64,000 bases of DNA from Photobacterium profundum SS9 (GCF_000196255.1 NC_006370.1:278187-342186), one strand, 5' to 3'. Positions 18,019 to 28,255 are shown, counted from the stretch's first letter. The notes: generated by a model from the sequence alone, not told the origin. Numbers and translations are program-made.

Positions 18019-19527
18019 ATGACCAACGGCAGTAATGCTCGAGAGTTGGATCTGGATAGTCAGATCCAATTGCTTTCGCGCATTCAATTTTTAACCCGCT
18101 TTAATTCCAATCTTATTCAAATTACTGGCACAGAAGGTGCGGGTAAAACGTGGCTTGCTCAGCACTATATTGAACACTATTCTCAACACTGTAATCAAGC
18201 CTTGTTATTGTGCCATCCTGCTCAAACGGATAGCCAACATCGCTCGATCGTGCTTAAACAGTTAGTTAATCAGCCGCTATTCAATGATCAAGATCCATTA
18301 ATCCAAAGCCTTGAGCGGATGCTTGAAGGCCATCGATGTAATGTCTTATTGATCATTGATGATGCGCACCTATTAAGCCCAGTATTGATTGCTGAACTTT
18401 GGGCTGTGATCACTCGTGCCCAAAGTGAGCCATTATGGCAAATTAATGTATTACTTTTTAGCCAAACAGGACGGCTAAATAAATACTTAGATCAGGTCTC
18501 TCATGGGCAGGGGCAAATGCCACTTGAACTCGAAATCTCTGATTTAACGGAACAAGAAGTGCAAACCTTCATCGAAGTAGTGCTGTCTAGCGATGCGTTA
18601 GATGCAAATGGAAGACGTGAGTTAAAGGAAAAAGCCGCCTTGGCTGAACCCAAACCTCGCGCGTTGATGCAACTAAATAATACGGATAACAACATGGCTA
18701 ATTCTTCATCACGGACTCTCTCTCCGCTGGCATTACTTGTAGTCGTGTTAGCAATATTAACTGCCGGTGTAGTCTTTTGGTTTTTCCCTGCGAATGATGA
18801 GCCAGCACCAAGTGCAAATAACACGATCGTTACCGATACTGCAAAAGAAAACCTGAAGACGGGGCATTATGATGACGGTGATACCGAACAATCAGCGACC
18901 ATTGCTGCACAGCAGGCTAAAAAACTTGCGTTGAGTTCGTCAGATAGGGCGATAGATGACGCCCGTGTGTTACCGCAAGAAATATCGAGTGAAGGGCTAA
19001 CGGTTGGGCGCAATGACGATAGTCAGCGTATTGTCGTGCCTTCGCAAGTGGTTGATGCGATGTTAAGTGAGCAAGCGTTAGAAACTACACAAAGCAATAC
19101 TGATGTAAATACTACTGATGTGAATACTAATGATGTAGCAACGGCATCGAATGATTCTGTTCGTTCTCAACATCAAACGGCAGCACCGGCATTGCCCACT
19201 CAGCAAGAGACATCAGTGCCTGTGGTTAATGTATTGGGCGAAGAGCTCAAAGGTGTTAATTCTCGCCATTACGCTTTACAACTTGCAGCATTGCAATCTC
19301 TCAGTACCGCAAAGAAATTTGTAGCCGAACATAAAATTCAAAATATAGCGACCTTGTATGAAACTCGACGAAAAGGCGAAGCCTGGTTTATCGTTATTAC
19401 GGGTGATTATAAAGATATTGTAACGGCAAGACGTGCAGAATTGTTACTACCTGATAGTGTTCAGGCGGTACAACCTTGGGTTAAATCGTACGCACAAATT
19501 CATCGCGAAATAGAACAAGCAAGATAA
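18019..19527 (+). CDS. damX: DamX: inner-membrane cell-division protein with AAA-like and SPOR domains
   Basis: DamX is recruited to the division ring through its SPOR domain, which binds denuded septal peptidoglycan. This vibrio form has an N-terminal AAA/ExeA-like ATPase part (about residues 1-200) with Walker A GTEGAGKTW and Walker B LLIIDDAH. A membrane segment rich in L, V and A lies near residues 230-253. A long low-complexity periplasmic linker follows, with repeats of the TDVNT type, and then a C-terminal SPOR domain (YALQLAALQS to the end). E. coli DamX lacks the ATPase part. An in-frame TTG at 18007 is an alternative start; neither start has a strong ribosome site. Confidence 0.9.
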   Translation: MTNGSNARELDLDSQIQLLSRIQFLTRFNSNLIQITGTEGAGKTWLAQHYIEHYSQHCNQALLLCHPAQTDSQHRSIVLKQLVNQPLFNDQDPLIQSLERMLEGHRCNVLLIIDDAHLLSPVLIAELWAVITRAQSEPLWQINVLLFSQTGRLNKYLDQVSHGQGQMPLELEISDLTEQEVQTFIEVVLSSDALDANGRRELKEKAALAEPKPRALMQLNNTDNNMANSSSRTLSPLALLVVVLAILTAGVVFWFFPANDEPAPSANNTIVTDTAKENLKTGHYDDGDTEQSATIAAQQAKKLALSSSDRAIDDARVLPQEISSEGLTVGRNDDSQRIVVPSQVVDAMLSEQALETTQSNTDVNTTDVNTNDVATASNDSVRSQHQTAAPALPTQQETSVPVVNVLGEELKGVNSRHYALQLAALQSLSTAKKFVAEHKIQNIATLYETRRKGEAWFIVITGDYKDIVTARRAELLLPDSVQAVQPWVKSYAQIHREIEQAR

Positions 19528-19595
19528 TCGTAATATCCTTGCTGTTTGAACGTAGTTATTTCCGGTAATGGGTATAGAGAAGGTAATAAATGAGG

Positions 19596-19620
19596 TACAA
19601 TCCGCCACCTTTCGTGGCGG
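19596..19620 (+). promoter_or_regulatory. Putative -10 and 5' hairpin of the dam transcript
   Basis: A TACAAT hexamer at 19596-19601 is followed at once by CCGCCAC, CTTTC and GTGGCGG, a perfect 7-bp G+C-rich stem. No T run follows, so it is not a terminator. If TACAAT is a -10 element, transcription would begin inside the stem, giving a 5'-end hairpin 21 bp before the dam ATG. No good -35 is visible. Confidence 0.35.
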
Positions 19621-19641
19621 TATTGGTAGTAGGTTAGCTGA

Positions 19642-20478
19642 ATGAAGAAGCATCGTGCATTTCTGAAATGGGCTGGGGGTAAGTACTCTCTAGTCGAGGA
19701 AATTCAACGCCACCTGCCACCTGCGCGTAAATTAGTTGAGCCTTTTGTTGGGGCGGGGTCGGTATTTCTGAATACTGATTTTGAACAGTATCTATTGGCA
19801 GATATCAATCCAGATCTGATCAACCTTTATAACATTCTTAAAGATGACCCAGAAAAGTACATTGAAGATGTACGAAAGCTTTTTACGCCTGAATTTAATC
19901 AAAAAGAAGAATATTTAAAAATTCGCGAAGAATTTAATAAAACCCAAGACCCTTATGTGCGTTCGTTATATTTCTTATACATGAATCGCCATGGTTTTAA
20001 TGGCTTATGCCGTTATAACAAAAAAGGGGGCTTTAACGTTCCATTCGGCTCTTATAAGAAGCCTTATTTCCCAGAAAAAGAAATGTACTTTTTTGCCGAG
20101 AAAGCAAAGCGAGCGACATTTGTTTGTGAAGGGTATCAGCAGACGTTTTCTCGCGCCCGTAAAGGGTGTGTCGTCTACTGCGATCCACCTTATGCCCCTT
20201 TATCCTCTACAGCTAATTTCACCTCTTATACCGGTAATGGCTTCAGTCTTGATGATCAAGCCGACTTGGCCGATGTGGCAGAAAAAGCTGCCACGGAACG
20301 TGAAATTCCAGTGCTTATTTCTAATCACGATACCAAGCTAACGCGTCGTTTATATCATGGTGCAGATTTGTCAGTCGTGAAAGTAAGACGAACCATCAGC
20401 CGTAATGGCAGTGGACGCAATAAAGTCGATGAGTTACTGGCCTTGTTTAAGTCACAAGAAAAATCACCTAACTGCTGA
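19642..20478 (+). CDS. dam: DNA adenine methyltransferase (GATC)
   Basis: Dam methylates adenine in GATC and guides mismatch repair, replication timing and, in vibrios, two-chromosome replication control. Motifs of the alpha-group N6-adenine methylase family are KWAGGKYSLVEEI (motif X, residues 9-21), VEPFVGAGSVFLN (motif I) and the catalytic CDPPYAPLS (motif IV, near residue 180). FTSYTGNGFS matches E. coli Dam closely. The 278-residue length is the same as E. coli. It lies 114 bp after damX with a hairpin in the gap, which suggests an additional promoter or processing site. Confidence 0.97.
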   Translation: MKKHRAFLKWAGGKYSLVEEIQRHLPPARKLVEPFVGAGSVFLNTDFEQYLLADINPDLINLYNILKDDPEKYIEDVRKLFTPEFNQKEEYLKIREEFNKTQDPYVRSLYFLYMNRHGFNGLCRYNKKGGFNVPFGSYKKPYFPEKEMYFFAEKAKRATFVCEGYQQTFSRARKGCVVYCDPPYAPLSSTANFTSYTGNGFSLDDQADLADVAEKAATEREIPVLISNHDTKLTRRLYHGADLSVVKVRRTISRNGSGRNKVDELLALFKSQEKSPNC

Positions 20479-20486
20479 TTTATTGG

Positions 20487-20702
20487 CTAGTGTTTTGCCG
20501 TAACCAATAGCGTTATCATAATCAGCAAGGCGACAAAAAGCCCAATAGCAATAATACCGCCAATAATAAATGGTCGAGGACTTTGTTGATTAAAGTCTTG
20601 TTGGCGGTTCCTTTCTGATTGCACCCCAAATAAAGCAGCGATAACACTGATTGCTATGCTGGTTTTTCGTTTCTTTGGTGATGTTTTTCTCTCTGAATCC
20701 AT
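20487..20702 (-). CDS. Small DUF2970-like membrane protein
   Basis: This 71-residue protein has a basic N-terminus (KKRKTSI), a conserved-looking AALFGVQSERNRQQDF segment at residues 22-37, and one clear membrane helix at about 47-67 (GGIIAIGLFVALLIMITLL). The pattern agrees with the DUF2970 family of uncharacterised inner-membrane proteins. AGAGG precedes the ATG. It is convergent with dam, 8 bp from the dam stop, and no terminator is visible between them. Function is unknown. Confidence 0.75.
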   Translation of the reverse strand: MDSERKTSPKKRKTSIAISVIAALFGVQSERNRQQDFNQQSPRPFIIGGIIAIGLFVALLIMITLLVTAKH

Positions 20703-20853
20703 TCAATTTTTCCTCTTAATGTACTCGCTCTCATTTTATTCTTTTAAGCATAGTCACAAAACCTAACTAGATCGGTTAAGACATCGTTAACAGGATCGGG
20801 TAGAATTGCGCCGATTTTACGACCGTATTGTATGTAACGTATAGAGGCTGAAC

Positions 20854-21528
20854 ATGAAGGACTTTTTGATCGCTCCATCTATCTTATCTGCAGATTTCGC
20901 TCGTCTTGGTGAAGACGTTGAGAAAGTATTAGCTGCCGGTGCCGATGTGGTGCACTTTGATGTGATGGATAATCACTATGTACCCAACCTGACGTTTGGT
21001 GCGCCAATATGTAAAGCATTACGTGACTACGGCATTACCGCGCCGATTGATGTTCACCTAATGGTAAAGCCAGTTGATCGTATCATTCCTGACTTTGCTA
21101 AAGCGGGTGCAACAATGATTACTTTCCATGCTGAAGCAACAGAGCACTTGGATCGTACTTTACAGTTAATTAAAGAGTGTGGCTGTCAGGCGGGTGTCGT
21201 ATTTAACCCTGCAACTCCACTTCATCACCTTGATTATGTAATGGACAAGGTTGATATGATCTTATTGATGTCAGTTAACCCTGGCTTCGGTGGTCAATCA
21301 TTTATTCCAAATACATTGGATAAGCTACGTGAAGTACGTCAACGTATCGATGCATCAGGTTACGACATCCGTTTAGAAATTGATGGTGGCGTGAAGGCTG
21401 ATAATATTCGTGAAATCGCTGAAGCGGGCGCAGATATGTTTGTTGCTGGCTCTGCAATCTTTAACCAGCCTGATTACAAAGCGGCGATCGATGAAATGCG
21501 TGCAGAACTTGCAAAGGTTGAGCGTTAA
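20854..21528 (+). CDS. rpe: Ribulose-phosphate 3-epimerase
   Basis: Rpe interconverts ribulose 5-phosphate and xylulose 5-phosphate in the pentose phosphate pathway. The TIM-barrel shows [15 protein letters not shown] at the N-terminus, the metal/catalytic residues in [35 protein letters not shown] and [11 protein letters not shown]. Its 224 residues match E. coli Rpe (225). It is followed after 2 bp by gph and then trpS, the same order as in enterobacteria, so the three are probably one operon. Confidence 0.97.
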   Translation: MKDFLIAPSILSADFARLGEDVEKVLAAGADVVHFDVMDNHYVPNLTFGAPICKALRDYGITAPIDVHLMVKPVDRIIPDFAKAGATMITFHAEATEHLDRTLQLIKECGCQAGVVFNPATPLHHLDYVMDKVDMILLMSVNPGFGGQSFIPNTLDKLREVRQRIDASGYDIRLEIDGGVKADNIREIAEAGADMFVAGSAIFNQPDYKAAIDEMRAELAKVER

Positions 21529-21530
21529 GC

Positions 21531-22220
21531 ATGAAGCAATTTGAAGGCATTAAATTTATTGCTTTTGATCTTGATGGAACGCTGCTTGATAGCGTTCCTG
21601 ATTTGGCAGAAGCCGCTGATAAAGCGATGCAGGCATTAGGTCGAGATAGAGTGACCGTCGAGCAGGTAACAACGTGGATAGGTAACGGGGCTGATATTCT
21701 GATTGGTCGTGCGCTTAGCCAAAGCATTGAGCTTGACCCAGAGCTTGATCTTGCACTTCATCAAGAAGCTCGCGCATTATTTGACCGCTTTTACGATGAA
21801 GGTGGCCATAAGCAAAGCCACTTATATGCTGGTGTAAAAGAGACATTGGCAGCTTTTCACCAAGCCAATATTCCAATGGCGATTGTGACAAATAAACCAG
21901 CTCAGTTTGTGCCACATTTACTTGAGCAGCACGGTATTAGTGAGTATTTTGTTGATGTGATTGGTGGCGATACCTTCCCATTGAAAAAGCCTGACCCATT
22001 TGCCCTGCATTGGTTGATGGAAAAACATCAGTTAGCCGCTTGCGAAATGCTGATGATTGGTGATTCACGTAATGATATTCTGGCAGCACAGGCAGCAACA
22101 TGTCATGTTGTTGGTCTGACTTACGGTTACAATTACGGTCAACCTATCAGTGCTAGTAACCCAGATGTTGTGTTAGATCAGTTCAGTCAATTAATCGATG
22201 TGGTTAAACTAGCTTGCTAG
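21531..22220 (+). CDS. gph: Phosphoglycolate phosphatase
   Basis: Gph removes phosphate from 2-phosphoglycolate, a by-product of oxidative DNA damage and repair. It is a HAD hydrolase with motif I FDLDGTLLDS at residues 12-21 (nucleophile and acid aspartates), motif II in IVTNKP, the lysine in LKKPDPF, and motif IV MIGDSRNDILAA. The 229-residue length is as expected. The start is 2 bp past the rpe stop, which indicates coupled expression. Confidence 0.95.
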   Translation: MKQFEGIKFIAFDLDGTLLDSVPDLAEAADKAMQALGRDRVTVEQVTTWIGNGADILIGRALSQSIELDPELDLALHQEARALFDRFYDEGGHKQSHLYAGVKETLAAFHQANIPMAIVTNKPAQFVPHLLEQHGISEYFVDVIGGDTFPLKKPDPFALHWLMEKHQLAACEMLMIGDSRNDILAAQAATCHVVGLTYGYNYGQPISASNPDVVLDQFSQLIDVVKLAC

Positions 22221-22317
22221 TACTGTTCTAGTTAAACTAGACATCAAGTAAATATATCGAATTCTGTCAGCGGCTTGAATGTCGCTGAATATTTTAGGTA
22301 ACAAAGGATCCCCCATA

Positions 22318-23337
22318 ATGAGTAAACCCATTGTTTTAAGTGGCGTGCAGCCTTCCGGTGAATTGAGTATTGGTAACTACATGGGTGCGCTGCGTCAGTG
22401 GGAACAAATGCAAGATGATTTCGATTGCCAATACTGTGTAGTCGATCTTCATGCAATTACCGTTCGCCAAGATCCAAAAGCACTGCATGAAGCAACGTTA
22501 GATGCATTGGCTATCTGTTTGGCCGTTGGTGTTGATCCAAAGAAGAGTTCGTTGTTTGTTCAGTCTCATGTACCAGAGCATGCTCAGCTAGGTTGGATCT
22601 TAAATTGCTACACCCAGATGGGTGAGCTAAACCGTATGACACAGTTTAAAGATAAATCAGCACGCCACGCGAATGATGTGAATGTAGGCTTATATGGCTA
22701 CCCAGTATTAATGGCGGCCGATATTCTGCTTTACGGTGCACATAAAGTGCCTGTAGGTAGTGATCAGAAACAGCATCTTGAGCTAGCGCGTGATATCGCC
22801 AACCGTTTTAACAATTTATACGGTAGCGAAGACCAGCCGATTTTTGAAGTGCCTGAACCGTACATTCCAGCGATGAATGCACGTGTAATGAGCCTACAAG
22901 ATGCAACAAGGAAGATGTCTAAATCAGACGATAACCGTAAAAATGTTATTACTCTTCTTGAAGAGCCTAAATCGATTCTGAAAAAGATCAATAAAGCCCA
23001 AACAGACGCCCAAAATCCGCCAAGCATTATTCATGATGTAGAAAATAAAGCCGGTATTGCTAACCTTATGGGTCTGTACTCAGGCGCAACAGGTAAAACA
23101 TTTGCTGACATTGAAGCACAATATGCTGGTGTTGAAATGTATGGTCCTTTCAAGAAAGACGTTGGTGAAGCCATTGTTGCAATGCTTGAGCCCGTACAAG
23201 CAGAATACAAGCGTATTCGAGCAGACCGTGCCTACATGGATGCCGTCATGAAAGCAGGTGCAGAAAAAGCCTCTGCACGTGCTGCAGTAACATTAAAGAA
23301 AGCCTACGAAGCTGTGGGGTTTGTTGCTCGTCCATAA
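22318..23337 (+). CDS. trpS: Tryptophanyl-tRNA synthetase
   Basis: TrpRS charges tRNA-Trp in the cytoplasm. It is a class I synthetase with the HIGH-equivalent SIGNYMGA (residues 17-24), [30 protein letters not shown] and the KMSKS loop KMSKSDDN. The length from ATG 22318 is 339 residues, close to the 334 of E. coli; an AAGGATC site precedes this ATG, and an upstream in-frame start is less likely. It closes the rpe-gph-trpS unit, with a terminator about 25 bp after the stop. Confidence 0.96.
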   Translation: MSKPIVLSGVQPSGELSIGNYMGALRQWEQMQDDFDCQYCVVDLHAITVRQDPKALHEATLDALAICLAVGVDPKKSSLFVQSHVPEHAQLGWILNCYTQMGELNRMTQFKDKSARHANDVNVGLYGYPVLMAADILLYGAHKVPVGSDQKQHLELARDIANRFNNLYGSEDQPIFEVPEPYIPAMNARVMSLQDATRKMSKSDDNRKNVITLLEEPKSILKKINKAQTDAQNPPSIIHDVENKAGIANLMGLYSGATGKTFADIEAQYAGVEMYGPFKKDVGEAIVAMLEPVQAEYKRIRADRAYMDAVMKAGAEKASARAAVTLKKAYEAVGFVARP

Positions 23338-23355
23338 CTGACCTGCAGTATATAT

Positions 23356-23389
23356 AAAAAGCCATGAAGTGATTCATGGCTTTTTTTAT
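23356..23389 (+). terminator. Rho-independent terminator after trpS
   Basis: GCCATGAA, a GTGA loop and TTCATGGC form a perfect 8-bp stem followed by seven T, and an A run precedes it. Confidence 0.93.
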
Positions 23390-23598
23390 ACCTGCTATTT
23401 CTAGCGGTATATTCATTAAACGATTACTTGCGCACGCTGTTGAAAATGAATGAATTTATTGCATCAATGTCTAGTTGCGATTAGTTGCATTCAGATATGA
23501 TACTTGTTTGGTGGTTTTGTCACATTAATGGCATGCAACTTTGTTAAATAATGCACACCTTTTAAGACATCAAACACATAAATGTAAAGGATTGCACA

Positions 23599-25944
23599 AT
23601 GCGCATGCTTAAATTAAGCCCCTTAGCCATCGCGGTTGCGCTGGTTAGCGTAACTTCACACGCGTCAGACTTTTCGTGTGAAGAGCAAACATTAACACCC
23701 ATTTACTCGCTTCAAGGTGATGGCCGTTCTAGCCCGTTAATCTCAGAGGGCGAGTACATTAGCCCCAAGGCGTATTTCGTCAAAGGTGTTGTCACTAAAT
23801 CGATGAGTAGCTTGTATAAAGGATTCTTTATTCAGGATGCGATAGGTGATGACAACGAAGATACTTCAGATGGTATTTTTGTTTATACCGGTTCTGCCCC
23901 AAGTGCTGATATACAGCCGGGAATGGAAGTATGTGTAGAAGCAAAAGTGAAAGAGCATTACGGCATGACCCAGCTTGTCGCTCAAAAAGACAAAGTTGAA
24001 ATTGGATCTGAAGTCAGCCCGATCATTGCGACGAATATTACAGTGAGAGATGGCGAAACACTGGTTGAGGCAATGGAGCGTTATGAAGGCATGCTGGTGC
24101 GCCTAGCACCTGATAGTGACTTGCAGATCACCCGTAATTTTGGTTTTGATTACGGCTCTTATCGTAACAACATGTTGTTATCGCATGAAGCGCCATTGAT
24201 CAAACCGACTCAGCTTTATGTTGCGGGTAGTGAAGATGTAACAGCCCTTGCCAAGCAAAATGCAGAAAACAAACTTTATATCGATACTGATGAAAAAACA
24301 CCGAATGGTGTCATCCCTTATTTTTCTGGTTTAGATGCAGAGCAAGGTTATATTCGAGTGGGCGATCAGCTCGTGAACCTCGAAGGTGTTATTGGTTTTA
24401 GTTACGGTCAATATCGCTTAATTCCAACCAATAATATTGAACCCGCAGACTTTATTCATCAAAACGATCGTACTGCAGCCCCTGTTGAGTACATTGGCGG
24501 TAATATAAAAGTCGCCAGTTTCAATGTGCTGAATTTATTTACTAGTGCCAGTGAGGTTGGCGGAGACTTGAATGCTACATGTAGCGACCAAGCGGATGCC
24601 GATGCTGCGAAAGGCTGTAATCGTGGCGCTAAAACCTTAAGTGAATTTTCATTACAACGCACCAAAATTGTTAATGCATTGAAAGCTATGGATGCCGATA
24701 TTCTTGGCATTATGGAAATGGAAAATAATGGCTTTGGGGCAAATAGTGCGATTGCCAATTTAGTCACTGAATTGAATTTGCAATTTAATGATAGCGCTGA
24801 TCATTACGCATATATTGAAATTGCTGATGAAGATAAAAATCAAGGTAAGTACCTTGGCAGCGATGCCATTATGGTGGCATTGATTTATCGCCCAGCCAAA
24901 GTGACACCAGCTGATGATGCTCAAGTTATCCGCATGCCTGAACAACACATTACCGGTAATAACCCTGACGGCGAAGCAAAGCAGCTGGATAAGTATCAAC
25001 GTGATAGTTTGATGCAGACGTTTAAGATTGTAGGCACAAAGAAAAAGAAAGAAACCCTTTCAGTTGTTGTGAATCATTTGAAATCAAAGGGTTCAGGTTG
25101 CTACGAAGATTGGATTAACGGTGAATATGAAGATGATCCTGCGGATCTTCAGGGGCACTGTAATGCATTCCGTGTATCAGGTGCGATGACATTAAGCCAA
25201 GAGCTGAAAAAAGTGAAAGGTGATCTGTTAGTCATGGGTGATATGAATGCGTATGGGATGGAAGATCCAGTACGTGTGTTAACAGACTACAAGCCGAAAA
25301 AAGCAGAACGTAAAATTATGTCGGCATCAGGCACGTCGATTGCTGGGCAACCATTACATGCAACAGGTATAGAAGCTGGAAAAGGTTTAGGGCTTATTAA
25401 CTTAGCATCTGAATGGCATGGCGATGATAGTTATTCATACAGTTATGGCGGTGAGTTAGGCAGCCTAGATCATGCATTAGCGAATAAAAGCTTAAAGAAA
25501 AAAGTGGTCGGTATTGAAGATTGGCACATTAACTCGGTTGAGAACTCATTGTTTGAATATTCAGGTAAGTACAGTGGCTCACTGGCTAAATCTGAAGGAC
25601 CGTATTCAGCGTCGGATCATGATCCCGTTATTATCAGCCTGAAATATAAAATGAAAAAGCTGGGTTTTACGCTGAAAATTCAAAATAAAAGTAGTCAGCC
25701 TGTTTATCCGGTCTTCAATACTTGGTTTTGGGATAGCACTAAGCCATGGATGATGGGTGGGGATAAGCGCACGTATACTGAAAAAGATCGTTTCCTTAAA
25801 CACGTTGGTATCAAAGCGGGTGACGCCGTCGATCTTAGCATTCTTGCTTATGGCGTTTATGATGTACCTTGTACTTTCACGCCTCTGGTTTTAGCCGGAA
25901 AGTTAAAAGCGGTTTATAACGGCGATTCGTGTCGTATTCAGTAA
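23599..25944 (+). CDS. xds: Secreted ExeM/NucH/Xds-type nuclease
   Basis: This is a secreted endonuclease/exonuclease/phosphatase-fold DNase, likely the counterpart of V. cholerae Xds, which degrades extracellular DNA for biofilm turnover and phosphate supply. A signal peptide (residues 1-23, cleavage after SHA) is followed by an OB-fold-like domain (about 45-290, with AYFVKGVV and GFFIQDA). The catalytic EEP domain spans about 297-685: SFNVLNLF, GIMEMENNGFG, VVVNHLKSKGSGC, GDMNAYGMEDP, GSLDHAL and the final SDHDPVII. The last 90 or so residues form an additional domain I do not recognise. The symbol is assigned by family and position (between trpS and pabA). AAAGGA precedes the ATG. Confidence 0.85.
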   Translation: MRMLKLSPLAIAVALVSVTSHASDFSCEEQTLTPIYSLQGDGRSSPLISEGEYISPKAYFVKGVVTKSMSSLYKGFFIQDAIGDDNEDTSDGIFVYTGSAPSADIQPGMEVCVEAKVKEHYGMTQLVAQKDKVEIGSEVSPIIATNITVRDGETLVEAMERYEGMLVRLAPDSDLQITRNFGFDYGSYRNNMLLSHEAPLIKPTQLYVAGSEDVTALAKQNAENKLYIDTDEKTPNGVIPYFSGLDAEQGYIRVGDQLVNLEGVIGFSYGQYRLIPTNNIEPADFIHQNDRTAAPVEYIGGNIKVASFNVLNLFTSASEVGGDLNATCSDQADADAAKGCNRGAKTLSEFSLQRTKIVNALKAMDADILGIMEMENNGFGANSAIANLVTELNLQFNDSADHYAYIEIADEDKNQGKYLGSDAIMVALIYRPAKVTPADDAQVIRMPEQHITGNNPDGEAKQLDKYQRDSLMQTFKIVGTKKKKETLSVVVNHLKSKGSGCYEDWINGEYEDDPADLQGHCNAFRVSGAMTLSQELKKVKGDLLVMGDMNAYGMEDPVRVLTDYKPKKAERKIMSASGTSIAGQPLHATGIEAGKGLGLINLASEWHGDDSYSYSYGGELGSLDHALANKSLKKKVVGIEDWHINSVENSLFEYSGKYSGSLAKSEGPYSASDHDPVIISLKYKMKKLGFTLKIQNKSSQPVYPVFNTWFWDSTKPWMMGGDKRTYTEKDRFLKHVGIKAGDAVDLSILAYGVYDVPCTFTPLVLAGKLKAVYNGDSCRIQ

Positions 25945-25970
25945 AGAACTTTTCATGATTTAACTTAAAA

Positions 25971-26007
25971 AGGCAAACTCAAGCTATCTTGGGCTTGCCT
26001 TTCTTAT
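25971..26007 (+). terminator. Terminator after the nuclease gene
   Basis: AGGCAAACTCAAG and CTTGGGCTTGCCT pair with one mismatch and one G-U pair around CTAT, followed by TTCTTATTT. It is a weaker terminator than others here because the T tract is interrupted. Confidence 0.7.
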
Positions 26008-26051
26008 TTCCTATAGCAAAATAGAGCGCCGAACCATACTGGGTACTTGCT

Positions 26052-26630
26052 ATGCTGCTAATCATCGACAACTATGACTCTTTTACTTATAACCTGTACC
26101 AATACTTCTGTGAGCTAGGTGCAGAGGTTACAGTTATACGTAATGATGAAATCGATATTGCTGGTATTGCGGCATTAAATCCCTCTCACCTGGTTATCTC
26201 TCCGGGTCCTTGTACGCCTGATGACGCAGGTATTTCGCTACAAGCGATAGAGCATTTTTCTGGAAAATTACCCATTCTTGGTGTCTGTTTAGGCCATCAA
26301 TCGATAGCACAGGTATTCGGTGCACAAGTGGTGCGCGCTCGTCAGGTAATGCATGGCAAAACATCACCTATCATGCATACTGATGCCAGTGTTTTCCGTA
26401 CCCTTAATAACCCCTTAACGGTGACGCGTTACCATTCCTTGGTAGTAAAAGCTGATACTTTACCAGAGTGTTTTGAAGTGACGGCATGGACAGAGCGCGA
26501 CGGTGAATTTGATGAAATTATGGGGATTAGCCATAAAACATTACCGATTGAAGGGGTGCAATTTCATCCTGAAAGCATTCTGACAGAGCAAGGTCACCAG
26601 CTATTGGCCAACTTTTTAGCCCGTCGCTAA
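26052..26630 (+). CDS. pabA: Aminodeoxychorismate synthase, glutamine amidotransferase subunit
   Basis: PabA hydrolyses glutamine and passes ammonia to PabB to make aminodeoxychorismate for folate. It is a class I amidotransferase with the nucleophile Cys79 in [11 protein letters not shown] and the His/Glu pair in [20 protein letters not shown] at residues 6-15 is the oxyanion region of the TrpG/PabA family. Sequence alone cannot fully separate PabA from TrpG, but the lone gene upstream of astC/argD, as in V. cholerae and E. coli, favours PabA. The 192-residue length is normal. Confidence 0.92.
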   Translation: MLLIIDNYDSFTYNLYQYFCELGAEVTVIRNDEIDIAGIAALNPSHLVISPGPCTPDDAGISLQAIEHFSGKLPILGVCLGHQSIAQVFGAQVVRARQVMHGKTSPIMHTDASVFRTLNNPLTVTRYHSLVVKADTLPECFEVTAWTERDGEFDEIMGISHKTLPIEGVQFHPESILTEQGHQLLANFLARR

Positions 26631-26986
26631 AGGTGTTTTTGTCCTACAAAATAAAATAAAAAGTATCATTCTGGATTTTTTACGCTTTTCATCTGCCTCA
26701 TAATCGCGATCTTCATCACTTTATTTAACATTTCATTATCTTTTTCTGCTGGGTATCTCGAGCAATTTTATTCACTAACATATTTCACTGCTGATGTTAT
26801 TTCCTATATGGAAAAACAGCTTTATCTGATCTCGGGTTAATAAGTTTTCCTATAACCCGCATAAATATGTACATTATTCCCATTTAATCATTTTCAGCTT
26901 CAGATGAAAAAAATATTCTGCTATTGGAATTGGTTAATAAAATGTAAATACTATGCTTAGAGCGACATGCACAGAAGGATAATGTG
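26631..26986. other. Intergenic region pabA-astC, no gene found
   Basis: This is a 356-bp A+T-rich stretch. I see no open frame with a ribosome site on either strand, and no terminator after pabA. GGGTTA and TAACCC (about 26835-26862) form a short imperfect inverted repeat. It presumably carries the astC promoter and control sites, but no ARG box or sigma-54 promoter good enough to claim is visible. Confidence 0.5.
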
Positions 26987-28204
26987 ATGACAATGGAACA
27001 TAAAGTAGAACGTAAATTATTCGATGAGGTAATGGTACCTTGTTATTCCCCGATGCAGATTATTCCAGTGAAGGGGCAGGGTTCCCGAATTTGGGATCAG
27101 GCCGATCGCGAGTATATCGACTTTGCTGGTGGTATTGCCGTGAGTTGTTTAGGGCATTGTCACCCAGTGATGGTTAACGCACTTAAGTCGCAAGCTGAAA
27201 AGCTATGGCACCTAAGTAATGTGATGACCAACGAACCGGCCTTACGTCTTGCTAAAAAATTAACCGAGCACAGTTTTGCTGAAAAAGTATTTTTTGCAAA
27301 CTCAGGTGCAGAAGCTAACGAAGCGGCATTGAAGTTAGCGCGTCGTTATGCGGTTGATAAATTTGGTCCTGAAAAATCAGAAATTATCGCGTTCAATCAA
27401 GGTTTCCATGGTCGTACATTCTTTACGGTAACCGTTGGCGGTCAAGCAGCTTACTCCGATGGTTTTGGTCCTAAACCGCAAGCTATTTCCCATATTCCAT
27501 ATAACGACCTTTCGGCTCTGGCTGAGATCATGTCAGATCGCACGTGTGCAATTATGATGGAGCCGCTTCAAGGGGAAGGTGGAATTATCTCGCCAACCTC
27601 TGAGTTTGTGCAAGGTGTTCGTGAACTGTGTGATAAGCACAACGCGCTATTAATCTTTGATGAAGTACAAACGGGTAATGGGCGTACTGGTAATTTCTAT
27701 GCTTACCAAGGTCTAGGTGTAACACCTGATATCTTAAGCACTGCAAAATCATTAGGTGGCGGTTTCCCAATTGGTGCAATGCTGACAACGACAGCATTGG
27801 CTGAACATATGAAAGTCGGCACCCACGGTTCAACCTATGGCGGTAACCCATTGGCGTGTGCTGTTGCTGAAGCGGTTGTTGATGAAGTCTCTAAACCAGA
27901 AGTACTCGCAGGCGTTAAAGAGCGTGAGCAGTGGTTCCGTGATGCGCTTGAGCAAATCAATGCTAAGTACCCAATCTTTGCCGAAGTGCGTGGTAAAGGC
28001 TTATTACTCGGTGCTGCGCTAAATGAAGAATGGCAGGGGCGTGCGCGTGATGTATTGCTTGCTGCTGTTGAAGAAGGGCTAATGGTATTGGTTGCAGGCA
28101 CTAACGTTGTTCGCTTCACGCCATCACTGGTGATTGATAAAGCTGACGTTGATGAAGGCATGGCACGTTTAGAGCGAGCTATTGCTAAGCTTTATAATAA
28201 ATAA
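26987..28204 (+). CDS. astC: Succinylornithine / acetylornithine aminotransferase
   Basis: This class III PLP-dependent aminotransferase is bifunctional in many gammaproteobacteria: AstC transaminates N2-succinylornithine in arginine catabolism, and the same enzyme (ArgD) serves N-acetylornithine in synthesis. It shows [25 protein letters not shown], the aspartate in [14 protein letters not shown] and the PLP lysine in [15 protein letters not shown]. The 405-residue length fits. ATG 26987 has AAGGA 7 bp upstream; a GTG at 26984 is also in frame. It is followed by astA and astD, supporting the catabolic assignment, but an argD role as well is likely because no other argD is seen in this window. 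Confidence 0.92.
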   Translation: MTMEHKVERKLFDEVMVPCYSPMQIIPVKGQGSRIWDQADREYIDFAGGIAVSCLGHCHPVMVNALKSQAEKLWHLSNVMTNEPALRLAKKLTEHSFAEKVFFANSGAEANEAALKLARRYAVDKFGPEKSEIIAFNQGFHGRTFFTVTVGGQAAYSDGFGPKPQAISHIPYNDLSALAEIMSDRTCAIMMEPLQGEGGIISPTSEFVQGVRELCDKHNALLIFDEVQTGNGRTGNFYAYQGLGVTPDILSTAKSLGGGFPIGAMLTTTALAEHMKVGTHGSTYGGNPLACAVAEAVVDEVSKPEVLAGVKEREQWFRDALEQINAKYPIFAEVRGKGLLLGAALNEEWQGRARDVLLAAVEEGLMVLVAGTNVVRFTPSLVIDKADVDEGMARLERAIAKLYNK

Positions 28205-28255
28205 GTCGTATCAAAATATATATCAGCAGTTAGCGTATTCATTTAACTGCTTCAT

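Noticed and set aside
19082..19140. Repeats encoding TDVNT-like units in damX
   Set aside because: Three short near-repeats in a low-complexity linker; normal for a flexible DamX linker and not evidence of a mobile or phase-variable element.
26880..26960. Possible ArgR or sigma-54 site before astC
   Set aside because: A TGAAA...ATTCT pair is one base out of register with the ArgR palindrome, and no GG-N10-GC sigma-54 element is evident.
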